A stretch of 64,000 bases of DNA from Actinoplanes palleronii (GTDB taxonomy: Bacteria > Actinomycetota > Actinomycetes > Mycobacteriales > Micromonosporaceae): positions 25,544-89,543 of the forward strand of contig NZ_BOMS01000130.1 of assembly GCF_016862315.1 (NCBI RefSeq), in the 5' to 3' direction. Shown here piece by piece: positions 41,969 to 50,914 of this stretch; position 1 is the stretch's first letter; each line of letters starts with the position of its first letter. The position numbers and the translations under genes are program-made. The notes under the pieces are model-generated. The model was not told where the DNA came from, did no database searches, and saw nothing but the letters and a program-made list of their open reading frames with translations.

Positions 41969-42628
41969 TCACCGCCGCGCATCGTGCACCATGATGGCGA
42001 CCTGCACGCGGTTGGCGCAGCTCAGCTTGTCCAGCAGCCGGGAGACGTAGGCCTTCACGGTCGGCACGCTCATGTGCAGCTCGACGGCGATCTCCGCGTT
42101 GGAACGGCCGGTCGCCACCGCCTCGGCGACCTCCCGCTCCCGCTCGCTGAGCCTCTGCAACGCCGCCAGCGCCGCCGGCTCCGGGCCGGGTTCCGCTTCC
42201 CCTGCCGACGCACCCACCGCGTGGCTGATCAGCCGGGGCAGCACCGACGGCGCGAGGATCGACTCACCGGCCGCGGCCCGGCGCACCGCGTCCAGGATCC
42301 GGTCCGGCGGGATGTCCTTGAGCAGGAACCCGTTCGCACCCCGGCGCAGCGCGCCGAGCAGGTGGTCGTCGGTGTCGAACGTGGTGAGCACGATGATCGC
42401 CGGTTCCGGGCCGGCCCGGCGGATCTCGGCGGTCGCGGCCAGCCCGTCCATCCGCGGCATCCGGATGTCCATCAGCACCACGTCCGGGTGCAGGCGCCGG
42501 ACCAGCGCGACGGCCTCCGCGCCGTCGGCGGCCTCCCCGACGATCTGCAGGTCCTTGCCGGCGGCGAGGACCATCGAGAGCCCCACCCGGACCAGCGGAT
42601 CGTCGTCCGCGATGAGCACCCTGATCAC
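41969..42628 (-). CDS. NarL/LuxR-family response regulator
   Basis: The GTG at 42628 overlaps the histidine kinase stop as GTGA and gives 219 residues. The receiver domain has the acidic pair in VLIADDDPLVRVGL, the phosphate-accepting aspartate in DVVLMDIRMPRMDG (near residue 53), the threonine in IVLTTFDTDD and the lysine in FLLKDIPPD. The C-terminal LuxR helix-turn-helix is LSEREREVAEAVATGRSNAE with VPTVKAYVSRLLDKL. It should bind DNA when phosphorylated by the kinase encoded just upstream. Targets unknown. Confidence 0.93.
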   Translation of the reverse strand: MIRVLIADDDPLVRVGLSMVLAAGKDLQIVGEAADGAEAVALVRRLHPDVVLMDIRMPRMDGLAATAEIRRAGPEPAIIVLTTFDTDDHLLGALRRGANGFLLKDIPPDRILDAVRRAAAGESILAPSVLPRLISHAVGASAGEAEPGPEPAALAALQRLSEREREVAEAVATGRSNAEIAVELHMSVPTVKAYVSRLLDKLSCANRVQVAIMVHDARR

Positions 42629-43785
42629 ACCGGCCACGGTAGCCACGCCTCCAGCCGGAACGACAGCGACCCGTCCGGGGCGCGGTGCACGCCGTGCCGC
42701 AGCCGGCCACCGAGCAGGCCGACCCGTTCGGCGAGGCCGACCAGCCCGGCGCCGGCGCCCGGCGGCGCGGGGCCGGGGCGGGCCGGGATCGGGTTGGTGA
42801 CCAGGACGTGCAGCTCACTCGGGGTGAGGCGGGACAGCTCGACGTTCACCGTCGTACCGGAGGCGTGTTTGGCGGCGTTGGTCAGGCCCTCCTGGACCAG
42901 CCGGTAGACGGTGCGGCCGAGAGCCGCTCCGGTCGGCGCGTCGCCGGACCGGTCGGCGAAGTCGACCCGCACGCCGGCCGCCCGGGCGTCGCCGATCAGC
43001 TCGCCGAGCAGCGTCAGGCCGGGTTGCGGGCGCAGCTCACCGCCCGGGTCGACGGTGCCGGCGCGCAGCACGCCGAGGATCTCGCGCAGGTCCTCGAGGG
43101 CCTGGTGGGCACTGTCCCGGATGGTCGCCGCGGCGTTCGCCACCTGCTCCGGCGTCAGGTCCGGATTGATCTGCAGGGCGCCGGCGTGCAGGCTGACCAG
43201 CGAGATCCGGTGGGCGAGGGCGTCGTGCATCTCCCGGGCGATCCGCTCGCGCTCCAGCCCGCGCAGCCGGTCGGCGCGGTCGTGCGCCTCCTGCTCGGCG
43301 CGGACCGCGCGCTCCCGCAGCGACTCGACCAGGTCCCGGCGCGAGCGCATGGCGACCGCGATCGCGACGGTCGCGATCAGGAACGCGACGCTGAGCACGA
43401 ACTCGATCGGCGGCGGGAGGGTGGGGTCCGGTCGCCACACGCTGTAGACCGTCCCGGCCAGCAGGTACAGCCCGGTCAGGACCCAGGGCGTGCGACCGCG
43501 CCGGCGCGCGATGACCGTGCAGAGCGCGATGAGCCCGGCGAACGACGCGAAGTCGGTCACCGCCGCGATCACCACGAGCAGGACGGTGACCCCGACCGGG
43601 TGGCGGCGCCGCCACCACAGGGCGATCGACCCGGCCAGCGCGAGCAGCAGGCTGAAGAACGTCGCGTCGCCGGCGATCCGCCCGCTGCTCTCCGCCTCCG
43701 AGGTGATCACCAGCGCGCCGAACACCGACGCCCCGATCGCGGCCAGGTCGAAGACCCGGCCGCCGAGCCGCTCCAGCGCGGTCAC
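42625..43785 (-). CDS. membrane sensor histidine kinase, DesK/NarX-like (HisKA_3)
   Basis: GTG 43785 overlaps the preceding stop as GTGA, giving 386 residues. Four to five membrane helices occupy residues 1-145. The dimerisation/phosphoacceptor region is RGLERERIAREMHDALAHRI with the histidine near residue 187, followed by an HATPase domain containing VQEGLTNAAKHASGTTVNVE (N box) and GAGLVGLAERVGLLGG (G box). It autophosphorylates and passes phosphate to the coupled response regulator. The signal is unknown, perhaps linked to the membrane protein encoded ahead of it. Confidence 0.92.
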   Translation of the reverse strand: MTALERLGGRVFDLAAIGASVFGALVITSEAESSGRIAGDATFFSLLLALAGSIALWWRRRHPVGVTVLLVVIAAVTDFASFAGLIALCTVIARRRGRTPWVLTGLYLLAGTVYSVWRPDPTLPPPIEFVLSVAFLIATVAIAVAMRSRRDLVESLRERAVRAEQEAHDRADRLRGLERERIAREMHDALAHRISLVSLHAGALQINPDLTPEQVANAAATIRDSAHQALEDLREILGVLRAGTVDPGGELRPQPGLTLLGELIGDARAAGVRVDFADRSGDAPTGAALGRTVYRLVQEGLTNAAKHASGTTVNVELSRLTPSELHVLVTNPIPARPGPAPPGAGAGLVGLAERVGLLGGRLRHGVHRAPDGSLSFRLEAWLPWPV

Positions 43786-44456
43786 GAGTGCACCAGCGGA
43801 CGCCACAGCTGCTCGCCGCCCTCGTCGCGGACCGAGTAGCCCAGCTTCTCCAGGGTGGCGCGCAACTCGCGGGCTTCCGTGGCGGCCTTCTTGCGGACCG
43901 CGACGGCGCGGGCCGAGAGCACCGCGTCGGCGGCCGGGGGCAGCGCGTCGGACGAGGGCGTCCACCGGTGGTAGAGCCCGGCGTACGGGTCGGCGTCCCG
44001 CCACGGGTAGCCGAACTCCGGGAACGTCGCGGCCAGCACCCCGCGCCGGGCCCGCGGGATGCAGCGGGCCGCCTGCCGGGACTCGCGGTCCAGCACGACC
44101 AGGTCGTCACCGTCCAGGTAGACGGCCGTGACCTCGCCGCGGGGCAGCACGGCCGTGCCGATCCGCGCCTCGAAGCGGGAGACGGTGACCGTGGTCAGGT
44201 TCTCGTAGAGCGTCGCGGTGCCAAGCAGCCCCAGCACCACCAGGATGCCCGCCTGCACGGCCAGCTCCCACGGCTCGTCGACCGCGCCGACGACCGCGAA
44301 GGCCGGCCGGAACGGCAGCCAGAAGTGCAGGTCGAGGGCCCAGCGCGCGACCATCGGCAGCAGCCAGGCGAGCAGCAGCCCGAGCGCCGCCGGCCCGCAC
44401 GTGATCAGCAGGCGGTCCGGCGGTGCGAAGCCGAGCTCGGCGGTGTCCCTGGTCAT
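43782..44456 (-). CDS. membrane protein, YqeB-like, first gene of the two-component operon
   Basis: A 224-residue protein starting at ATG 44456. Two hydrophobic regions (about residues 20-40 and 67-85) are followed by a soluble domain with a PH-like strand pattern (TVTVSRFEARIGTAVLPRGE, then VYLDGDDLVVLDRESRQAAR) and a helical C-terminus. This layout resembles YqeB-type proteins of actinobacteria; the name is tentative. The overlap with the kinase gene suggests it helps sense or is controlled by the same signal. Confidence 0.7.
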   Translation of the reverse strand: MTRDTAELGFAPPDRLLITCGPAALGLLLAWLLPMVARWALDLHFWLPFRPAFAVVGAVDEPWELAVQAGILVVLGLLGTATLYENLTTVTVSRFEARIGTAVLPRGEVTAVYLDGDDLVVLDRESRQAARCIPRARRGVLAATFPEFGYPWRDADPYAGLYHRWTPSSDALPPAADAVLSARAVAVRKKAATEARELRATLEKLGYSVRDEGGEQLWRPLVHS

Positions 44457-44534
44457 GCCAGTGACGCTAGGTGCCGGGCACCGGCAGAACCAGTTGGCGA
44501 AAGTCGGCAGGCACCGACTTTGGTCTAGAAGTGA

Positions 44535-45728
44535 TCATGCGTCGGGGGCCGGGACCGCCAGCGCGATCGTCAGGGCCAGCACCCAGCGCGGATCCTTGAG
44601 CCGGTCGCCGTAGAGCTCGCGCAGCCGGGTCATCCGGTACCGCACGGTCTGCGGGTGCACGAACAGCTCGGCGGCCACGTCCTCGCGCCGCCCGTGGTGC
44701 AGCAGCCAGCTGCGCAGCGTCTCGACAAGTTTGGCCGCCGCCGACCCGCGCTCCCCGGCGAGCGGCGCGAGCGCGCGTTCCCGCAGGTCGGCCAGGGCTG
44801 CCGGGTCGGCCGAGACGACCAGCTCGGGCAGGTGCTCCTCGGTGTCGACGACCTGTCCGGGTGCCGGGGTGTGCAGCTGCTGGACCCGGACCGCGCGCTC
44901 CACCGACAGCTGCGCCTGCAACCAGGGCCGGGCCGGGCCGATCACCGCGTCGTGCCCGGTCAGCAGCCGGGTCAGGTGCGACCGGGAGGCGCCCTGCGGG
45001 TCCGGCACCAGCAGCACCGCGGTGCCCGGCAGGTCCGGCAGCGCACCGGCCAGCGGCAGCGTGCGCGGGTCGAGCAGGTCGATCAGCGACCGCGCGGCCC
45101 GTTCCGGCAGCAGGATCGCGGTCAGCGTCTGCGGGGTCACCCACTCGGCTCGCTCGGCGGCCGCCTGCACCACGTGCGCCGACTCCCCGGCGACCAGCGC
45201 CTGGGCGAGCTGCTGCAGGTGCCGCAGCCGGATCCGGCCGGACGCGGCCAGCTCGTCGGCGTGCCCGGCCACGCTCGCCGCGGACAGCTCGTCGATGTAC
45301 GCGAACACCAGCTCGGCGAAGTCCGCGATCGTCCCGGCCGGCTGCCCGCTGTTCACGCTGATCGCGGCCAGCTCCCGCCAGGCCACCCGGGCGCCCACCC
45401 GGTACGCCGCCAGCAGCGCGTCCAGACTGCGGCCGGAGCGCGCCTCGCCCCGGCCCAGCGCGTACGCCCCCTCCAGCGCCGACGCGAGCGGCGTGCCAGG
45501 ATCGGTGCCGGGCCGGGACACCAGGTTGAGAAAGGTGCCGAGCGCGGCCTGCACGGCCCGCTCGATCTTGTGCCCGAGCACTCCCGCGAAGGCCTGCGCG
45601 TACGCCGGCACCTCCATGGTGATCGCGGTGATCGTCTGCACCGAGACGTCGGCCAGACCCTGGCGCAACGGGGCGATAACGGACTTGGGCAAACGGTAGG
45701 ACCGGACATCTCGTAACGGTTCGATCAC
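44535..45728 (-). CDS. PucR-family helix-turn-helix regulator
   Basis: GTG 45728, after AGAGGGG, gives 397 residues beginning VIEPLRDVRSYRLPKS; an upstream in-frame start at 45770 is less likely. The middle is a GGDEF-related ligand region and the C-terminus is the PucR HTH_30 domain: LVETLRSWLLHHGRREDVAA, then VHPQTVRYRMTRLRELYGDR. It is divergent from a reductase-desaturase pair with 73 bases between starts, the usual position of their regulator in actinobacteria. Lipid-responsive control of desaturation is inferred. Confidence 0.85.
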   Translation of the reverse strand: MIEPLRDVRSYRLPKSVIAPLRQGLADVSVQTITAITMEVPAYAQAFAGVLGHKIERAVQAALGTFLNLVSRPGTDPGTPLASALEGAYALGRGEARSGRSLDALLAAYRVGARVAWRELAAISVNSGQPAGTIADFAELVFAYIDELSAASVAGHADELAASGRIRLRHLQQLAQALVAGESAHVVQAAAERAEWVTPQTLTAILLPERAARSLIDLLDPRTLPLAGALPDLPGTAVLLVPDPQGASRSHLTRLLTGHDAVIGPARPWLQAQLSVERAVRVQQLHTPAPGQVVDTEEHLPELVVSADPAALADLRERALAPLAGERGSAAAKLVETLRSWLLHHGRREDVAAELFVHPQTVRYRMTRLRELYGDRLKDPRWVLALTIALAVPAPDA

Positions 45729-45801
45729 TATGACCCCTCTTTCGGTCCGGCCTTTGTCCCCGCCGAACAATTATGGCCCTCTCGATTCACTTCTGTAGGT
45801 C

Positions 45802-46908
45802 ATGCTTTCGCCCGGCCGAACGACGAGTCTTGGTCAGGTGCCGGTTACCAAGACATTGCGCAATGGCGCTTGGCGAGTCGTCGAGCTGATCACCACCCCC
45901 GTGGTGCCCACCGACTACCTCGACGTCATCGCCCCGCTGCGCAACCCCCATGTCCTGCGCGCCCGGGTCGAGGCGGTGCACCGGGAGACCGACAACGCGG
46001 TCACCCTGGAGCTGCGCCCGGGCCGGGGCTGGCTCCCGCACCAGCCCGGTCAGTACGTGCGGCTCGGCGTGGACGTCGACGGCATCCGGCTCTGGCGCGC
46101 CTATTCGGTGAGCAGCGCCGCCGGTCACCCGGCCGGCTGGATCAGCGTGACCGTGAACGCGGTGCGCGACGGCGTGGTCAGTTCGTACCTCCGGGACAAC
46201 GCCCGCAAGGGCATGGTCGTGCACCTGGACCTCCCGGCCGGCGATTTCGTGGTGCCGCGTGAGCGGCCGGCGAAGAGCCTGTTCATCACGGCCGGCAGCG
46301 GCATCACGCCGGTCATGGGCATGCTGCGCAGCCTGATCCACGAGCTGTCCGACGCGGTCGTGGTGCACTCCGCCCGCACCCCCGAGGACGTGGTCTTCGG
46401 CGCCGACCTGCGGGCGCTCGCCGAGCAGGGCAAGATCCGGCTGGTCGAGCGGCACACCGCCACCGACGGCCGGCTCAAGCCCGCCGACCTGGACGAGCTG
46501 GTCCCCGACCTGTTCGAGCGGGAGACCTGGGCCTGCGGTCCCGGCGAGATGCTCGACGCGATGACCGAGCACTGGGCCGAGGCGGGCGTCGCGGAGCGGC
46601 TGCACGTCGAGCGGTTCCGGCCCACCGTGCTGGTCGCCGGCGAGGGCGGCACGGTGACGTTCGAGAAGTCCGGCACCACCATCGAGTCGCCCGGCGGCGT
46701 CACGATCCTGGACGCCGGTGAGGCGTCCGGCCAGCTCATGCCGTCCGGCTGCCGGATGGGTATCTGCTACAAGTGCGTGCTGCCGATGCGCGAGGGCATC
46801 GTCCGGGACGTCCGCGACGGCCAGGTCACCACCGCCGTCGAGGGTGACAACGTCCTCGTCCAGACGTGCATCTCGGCCGCGGCCGGCCCCTGCCACTTCG
46901 ACTTCTGA
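45802..46908 (+). CDS. ferredoxin reductase with C-terminal [2Fe-2S] domain, desaturase partner
   Basis: The 368-residue protein starts at ATG 45802 (GTG 45838 is an alternative). The FAD-binding barrel holds RAYSVSSAAG, the NADPH domain holds FITAGSGITPVMGMLRSL and WACGPGEMLDA, and the C-terminal plant-type ferredoxin has its cluster ligands in CRMGICYKC plus a last cysteine in LVQTCISA. It passes electrons from NADPH to the acyl-CoA desaturase encoded 56 bases downstream, as Rv3230c does for DesA3 in Mycobacterium tuberculosis. Confidence 0.92.
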   Translation: MLSPGRTTSLGQVPVTKTLRNGAWRVVELITTPVVPTDYLDVIAPLRNPHVLRARVEAVHRETDNAVTLELRPGRGWLPHQPGQYVRLGVDVDGIRLWRAYSVSSAAGHPAGWISVTVNAVRDGVVSSYLRDNARKGMVVHLDLPAGDFVVPRERPAKSLFITAGSGITPVMGMLRSLIHELSDAVVVHSARTPEDVVFGADLRALAEQGKIRLVERHTATDGRLKPADLDELVPDLFERETWACGPGEMLDAMTEHWAEAGVAERLHVERFRPTVLVAGEGGTVTFEKSGTTIESPGGVTILDAGEASGQLMPSGCRMGICYKCVLPMREGIVRDVRDGQVTTAVEGDNVLVQTCISAAAGPCHFDF

Positions 46909-46964
46909 CCACCAGCACCGCCGAAGACCAACCCCCCGCCGAAGAGAGAATCCGAGGAACACAC

Positions 46965-48128
46965 GTGACGACGCTGCAACGCCAGGAAGTCAACCCGATC
47001 GGTCACCTCACCGCTGAGGACATCGAGTCGATCGGCCGCGAGCTGGACGCGATGCGGGACGAGGTGCTCGCGGTCCGGGGGGAACGCGACGCTGCCTACA
47101 TCCGCAAGGTGATCAAGGTCCAGCGCAGCCTGGAGATGAGCAGCCGTGCCGTGCTGCTGTTCTCGATCTTCCCGCCGGCCTGGATCGTCGGCACCGCCGG
47201 CCTCTCGGTCGCGAAGATCCTGGAGAACATGGAGGTCGGCCACAACATCCTGCACGGCCAGTACGACTTCATGCGCGACCCGAAGATCCACTCCACCAAG
47301 TGGGAGTGGGACCACGTCACGCCGGCCGCGCAGTGGAAGCACTCGCACAACGAGCTGCACCACAAGTACACGAACGTGATCGGCAAGGACAACGACCTCG
47401 GCTACGGCATCATGCGGGTCGACGAGAACCAGAAGTGGCACCCGTTCTTCCTGGCCCAGCCGCTGTGGAACTTCATCAACGCGCTGTTCTTCGAGTACGG
47501 CATCGCCGCGTACGACCTGGAGCTCGGCCGCAACCTGAAGTCCAAGAAGAAGCGCAGCAACCCGGAGTTCGTGGCCAACGTCAAGGCGGTCGGCCGCAAG
47601 ATCCGTCGCCAGGTGCTGAAGGACTACATCATCCACCCGGCGCTGTCCGGCCCGTCGTTCCTGCACACCATCGCGGCGAACTTCACCGCCAACATCGTGC
47701 GGAACGTGTGGAGCCACTCGGTGATCATGTGCGGTCACTTCCCGAACGGCGTCTCCACGTTCGAGCGCTCCTCGATCAAGGGTGAGACCCGCGGTGAGTG
47801 GTACCTGCGGCAGATGCTCGGCTCGGCCAACATCTCCGGCAGCAAGCTGATGCACATCATGACCGGCAACCTGTCCCACCAGATCGAGCACCACCTCTTC
47901 CCCGACCTGCCGGCCAGCCGGTATGCCGAGGTCGCGGTGAAGGTGCGCGCGCTGTTCGAGAAGTACGACCTGCCCTACGTCACCGGCCCGCTGCCGGTGC
48001 AGGTCGCCTCGGCCTGGGCCAAGGTGATCCGCCTGTCGTTCCCGAACCGCAAGCCGGCCCGCGCGGTCGACCCGGCTCGCCCGCCGCGGCCCCAGGTCGC
48101 GGCCGAGCCGGTCTCGGTCTCGGTCTGA
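46965..48128 (+). CDS. membrane fatty acyl-CoA desaturase (DesA3-like)
   Basis: GTG 46965 follows GAGGAAC and gives 387 residues. The three histidine boxes for the di-iron centre are present: HNILHGQYD, HSHNELHHKYTN and HQIEHHLFPD. Hydrophobic stretches between them fit a membrane desaturase. It would introduce a delta-9 double bond into stearoyl- or palmitoyl-CoA using electrons from the reductase encoded just before it. The Ala/Pro/Val tail after residue 365 looks dispensable. Confidence 0.93.
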   Translation: MTTLQRQEVNPIGHLTAEDIESIGRELDAMRDEVLAVRGERDAAYIRKVIKVQRSLEMSSRAVLLFSIFPPAWIVGTAGLSVAKILENMEVGHNILHGQYDFMRDPKIHSTKWEWDHVTPAAQWKHSHNELHHKYTNVIGKDNDLGYGIMRVDENQKWHPFFLAQPLWNFINALFFEYGIAAYDLELGRNLKSKKKRSNPEFVANVKAVGRKIRRQVLKDYIIHPALSGPSFLHTIAANFTANIVRNVWSHSVIMCGHFPNGVSTFERSSIKGETRGEWYLRQMLGSANISGSKLMHIMTGNLSHQIEHHLFPDLPASRYAEVAVKVRALFEKYDLPYVTGPLPVQVASAWAKVIRLSFPNRKPARAVDPARPPRPQVAAEPVSVSV

Positions 48129-48134
48129 CGTTGC

Positions 48135-48479
48135 TCACTCGGGGTGCGGTCCGGTGGATCGCACCCCGTTCTTCCTGAGGATGAGCAGCGCGAACAGCCA
48201 CATCGGCACGTACCCGAGCACCAGCGCCGCCAGCAACGGGAAGTCCCCGCAGGTGAAGACCGCCACGAACATCAGGGTCAGCGCGCAGCCGAGCAGGTAG
48301 GCGCCGGCCGTGGCGATGGCCTGCCGGCGTTCGCTGCGCCGGTGCGGGCGATGCGCCATCGCGTAGGTGAACGGGATCGCACCCGGCTGCGCCAGGATCA
48401 GCAGCAGACCGATCACCACGATGACGGTTCCGGCGGAGACGCCCACCTCGACGTGCGGCACCCGGCACACTCCCTGCAT
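48135..48479 (-). CDS. hypothetical membrane protein, three spans
   Basis: ATG 48479 gives 114 residues with three membrane helices (about 14-35, 52-72 and 78-100). A cytoplasmic loop between the first two is rich in Arg and His (AHRPHRRSERRQ). No known family is evident and the ribosome site is weak; a longer frame upstream is possible. It ends six bases from the convergent desaturase stop. Confidence 0.55.
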   Translation of the reverse strand: MQGVCRVPHVEVGVSAGTVIVVIGLLLILAQPGAIPFTYAMAHRPHRRSERRQAIATAGAYLLGCALTLMFVAVFTCGDFPLLAALVLGYVPMWLFALLILRKNGVRSTGPHPE

Positions 48480-48522
48480 ACATCGACGACCACCAGGATC
48501 ACCGCACGTTACTCTCCAGTAG

Positions 48523-49686
48523 CTACCCGGCGCTACGGAGCCAGCGGGCAATTCTCCGGATCACCGCTCCGGTCACGTGCCGGCCCCGCCGGTGGAACAC
48601 GTGGTCGGCGCCGCGCACCACGCGGATCGTCACGCCCTTCCGATCGCGCAGCCCGGCACGCCAGAGCGCCAGATCGTCCGCGACGGTCACCTGGTGATCC
48701 CGGCTGCCCTGCAGGATCAGCATCGGCCGGCCGAACTCCGCGGCGGTCCGCACCGGGTCGTAACCGCGCAGGTCGAGCCAGTAGGACGCCGGGAACCCGA
48801 ACGGCAGATCGGCCGCCGGGGTGTCCGGCCCCAGGTCACCGTCGACCGTTGCGACCTGCCGGTCAGCGGCCGCGATCATCGCGTCGGCGGCCGGGCCCGG
48901 GTCACGGGCGGCCAGGTGCCGCACCACCCGCTGCGCGGAACGCTGCATCGGCATCGCCTCGGCCGCCAGCAGCACCAGGCCGGCGATCATCGGCGAGGCC
49001 GCGGCCACGCGCGGCGCGACCTTTCCGCCGAGGCTGTGGCCGAGGAGGAAGATCCGGTCCGGGTCGGCGGTGGGTTCCTGACACATTTCTTGTACGGCGG
49101 TGAGCGCGGGCGTCACGTACTCCTCGGTGAGGGTGTGCTCCGGCATCGGCTTGTCCCAGCGGAGCACCGCGACACCCCTCGACGCCAGTCCCCACGCGAG
49201 GTCCTTGAGCGGCTTGTCCGCGCCGTGGGTGCCGTCCCGGTCCTGCACGCCGCCGCCGGGGAGCAGGATGACGGCGGGCACGGGGCCGGCCCCACGTGGC
49301 AGGGTGAGCGTGCCGGAGCCGGTGTCACGCTCGGTGAACCGGCCGGGCTTCGCGTAGCGCGGGGGCTGCCAGACCTGCTCGGCGGGCGGGGCCAGGCGCA
49401 GCCCGTGCAGCCGGCCGGCCGGGTCGAGCGACATCACCACGACGAAGTCACCGGCCGGGCAGGACACTGGTGTCCGTACCCGGAAAAGGTCTTCGGTCGT
49501 CGCCTCCGCGGCGGGAACGCCGGGCGTGCAGGGCGCACCACCGGTCTGCACCGACCAGCCGACCCGGACCGTCTCCGCGGACACCACCTCCCGCATCCGC
49601 GGCGTGAACCGCTCGGCCAGCTCCGCGAAGCGCCCCGCGCCGGCCAGCTCGATCACCTCGAGCGCGTCAGCCTCCACCTTTCTCAT
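48523..49686 (-). CDS. alpha/beta hydrolase with N-terminal DUF3887-like domain
   Basis: ATG 49686 gives 387 residues. Residues 1-95 look like the DUF3887 cystatin-like domain (ELAERFTPRMREVVSAETVR), followed by an alpha/beta-hydrolase: oxyanion region ILLPGGGVQDRDG, nucleophile serine in FLLGHSLGGK (near residue 223), acid region LILQGSRDHQVT and histidine in GADHVFHRRG. No signal peptide is seen. It is an esterase or peptidase-like enzyme of unknown substrate. It is divergent from an ArsR-type regulator whose start lies 34 bases away, so that protein probably controls it. Confidence 0.85.
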   Translation of the reverse strand: MRKVEADALEVIELAGAGRFAELAERFTPRMREVVSAETVRVGWSVQTGGAPCTPGVPAAEATTEDLFRVRTPVSCPAGDFVVVMSLDPAGRLHGLRLAPPAEQVWQPPRYAKPGRFTERDTGSGTLTLPRGAGPVPAVILLPGGGVQDRDGTHGADKPLKDLAWGLASRGVAVLRWDKPMPEHTLTEEYVTPALTAVQEMCQEPTADPDRIFLLGHSLGGKVAPRVAAASPMIAGLVLLAAEAMPMQRSAQRVVRHLAARDPGPAADAMIAAADRQVATVDGDLGPDTPAADLPFGFPASYWLDLRGYDPVRTAAEFGRPMLILQGSRDHQVTVADDLALWRAGLRDRKGVTIRVVRGADHVFHRRGRHVTGAVIRRIARWLRSAG

Positions 49687-49720
49687 AGTTGCGAAAGGTA
49701 GCACCGATTAGATTGATGGG

Positions 49721-50266
49721 GTGGACACCACCGAGCTGTTGGCACATCCGGTCCGGCTGCGGATCGTGCACGCGCTGCGCGGCGACCGGGAGATGACCAC
49801 CACGGAGCTCTGCGCCCGCCTGCCCGACACGTCCAAGGCCACCGTGTATCGGCACGTCGACCTGCTGCAACACGGCGGCGTGCTGGAGGTGGCGTCCGAA
49901 CAGCGGGTCCGCGGCGCTGTCGAACGGCGGTACCGGCTGCGCCAGGAGAACGCGTCGATCAGTGCCGCGGCGGCCGCGGCGCTCACCCCGGACGATCACC
50001 GGCGGGCGTTCGCGATCGCGATGACCGCGCTGGCCGCCGAGTTCGGCGCCTACCTGGACCGGCCCGGCGCCGACCCGGCCGGCGACCTGGTCGGCTATCG
50101 GCAGCACGCGATCTGGCTCAGCCCCGCCGAGCTGACCGACCTGATCGGCGAGCTGCGCGCCGCGATCCTCCCCCGGCTCGGCCACACCCCGGCGCCGGAC
50201 CGCACCCAGCATCTCCTCAGCCCGATCCTCTTCCCGATAGGCGACTCCCGATCCTCTTCCCGATAG
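49721..50266 (+). CDS. ArsR-like winged-helix regulator with altered C-terminus
   Basis: GTG 49721 gives 181 residues. The DNA-binding part is at the N-terminus: LLAHPVRLRIVHALRGDREM, then TSKATVYRHVDLLQHGGVLE and a basic wing. The rest is helical with a ligand-type domain. A 26-bp tandem duplication near the end has shifted the frame, so the protein now ends in a serine-rich tail; without it the gene would end at the TGA at 50272-50274, just before the next start. It faces the hydrolase gene across 34 bases and probably regulates it. Confidence 0.82.
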   Translation: MDTTELLAHPVRLRIVHALRGDREMTTTELCARLPDTSKATVYRHVDLLQHGGVLEVASEQRVRGAVERRYRLRQENASISAAAAAALTPDDHRRAFAIAMTALAAEFGAYLDRPGADPAGDLVGYRQHAIWLSPAELTDLIGELRAAILPRLGHTPAPDRTQHLLSPILFPIGDSRSSSR

Positions 50267-50272
50267 GCGACT
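50221..50272. repeat. 26-bp perfect tandem duplication at a gene end
   Basis: The unit CCCGATCCTCTTCCCGATAG plus GCGACT occurs at 50221-50246 and again at 50247-50272 with no difference. Because 26 is not a multiple of three, the second copy is read in another frame and brings an early TAG. The lack of differences marks it as recent. Confidence 0.9.
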
Positions 50273-50275
50273 GAC

Positions 50276-50914
50276 GTGACGATCAGCTCCAAGCTGGACC
50301 TGCTCCGCGAGGTGGAGGCCGAACACCGGTTCGGCGTGATCATCGAGCCACCCACCGGCGTGGACCCGTTCCCGGAGGCGCCACCCGGCGCGCTCGAGGC
50401 GTACCAGCTGTTCAGCCGGCTCGAGGGCAGCCACCTGAGCTTCCGGCAGCCCGCCGAGCTGCTCAGCCGGGACGCGTGGCTGAGCCGCGACCCCGACCCG
50501 TACTGCCCGCTCGGCTCCCCGCCCAGCATCGGCACCGAGCTGGTCGAGGGCCCCGCGCAGATCTACCTCGACCCGTTCGACGGCCGGGTCTACTACATCG
50601 AGTCGGACTACTACGTCCTGCTCTACAAGGGATCGTTCGGGGACAGCCAGCTCGAGGACGGCCTGTATGTCGAGTACGCCCCGGACCTGGTCACGTTCGT
50701 CGACGAGTTCGTGCTCGGCCCGCGCTACCCGGAGTTGATCGGCGCGGGCAGCATGACCTGGCTCACCAAGAAGGGCCACTACCGCGACAGCTGGCTGCGG
50801 CTGCTCGGCGCCGCCGGTCTCCTCGGCGACCCGCCCACCTTCACCGAACCCCCCGAACCCCGCTGGCACCCCGGCCCCACCGCCTATCGCCGCCACCTCA
50901 CCACCCCGGACTGA
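50276..50914 (+). CDS. hypothetical protein, possibly SMI1/KNR4-like
   Basis: GTG 50276 gives 212 residues. It is acidic and aromatic-rich, with strands such as QIYLDPFDGRVYYIESDYYV and phrases FSRLEGSHLSFRQP and YVEYAPDLVTFVDEFVLG, which recall SMI1/KNR4 (SUKH) proteins. The likeness is weak. In the undamaged arrangement its start would lie one base after the stop of the ArsR-type gene, so the two were once tightly coupled. Repeat B copy 3 follows its stop directly. Confidence 0.65.
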   Translation: MTISSKLDLLREVEAEHRFGVIIEPPTGVDPFPEAPPGALEAYQLFSRLEGSHLSFRQPAELLSRDAWLSRDPDPYCPLGSPPSIGTELVEGPAQIYLDPFDGRVYYIESDYYVLLYKGSFGDSQLEDGLYVEYAPDLVTFVDEFVLGPRYPELIGAGSMTWLTKKGHYRDSWLRLLGAAGLLGDPPTFTEPPEPRWHPGPTAYRRHLTTPD

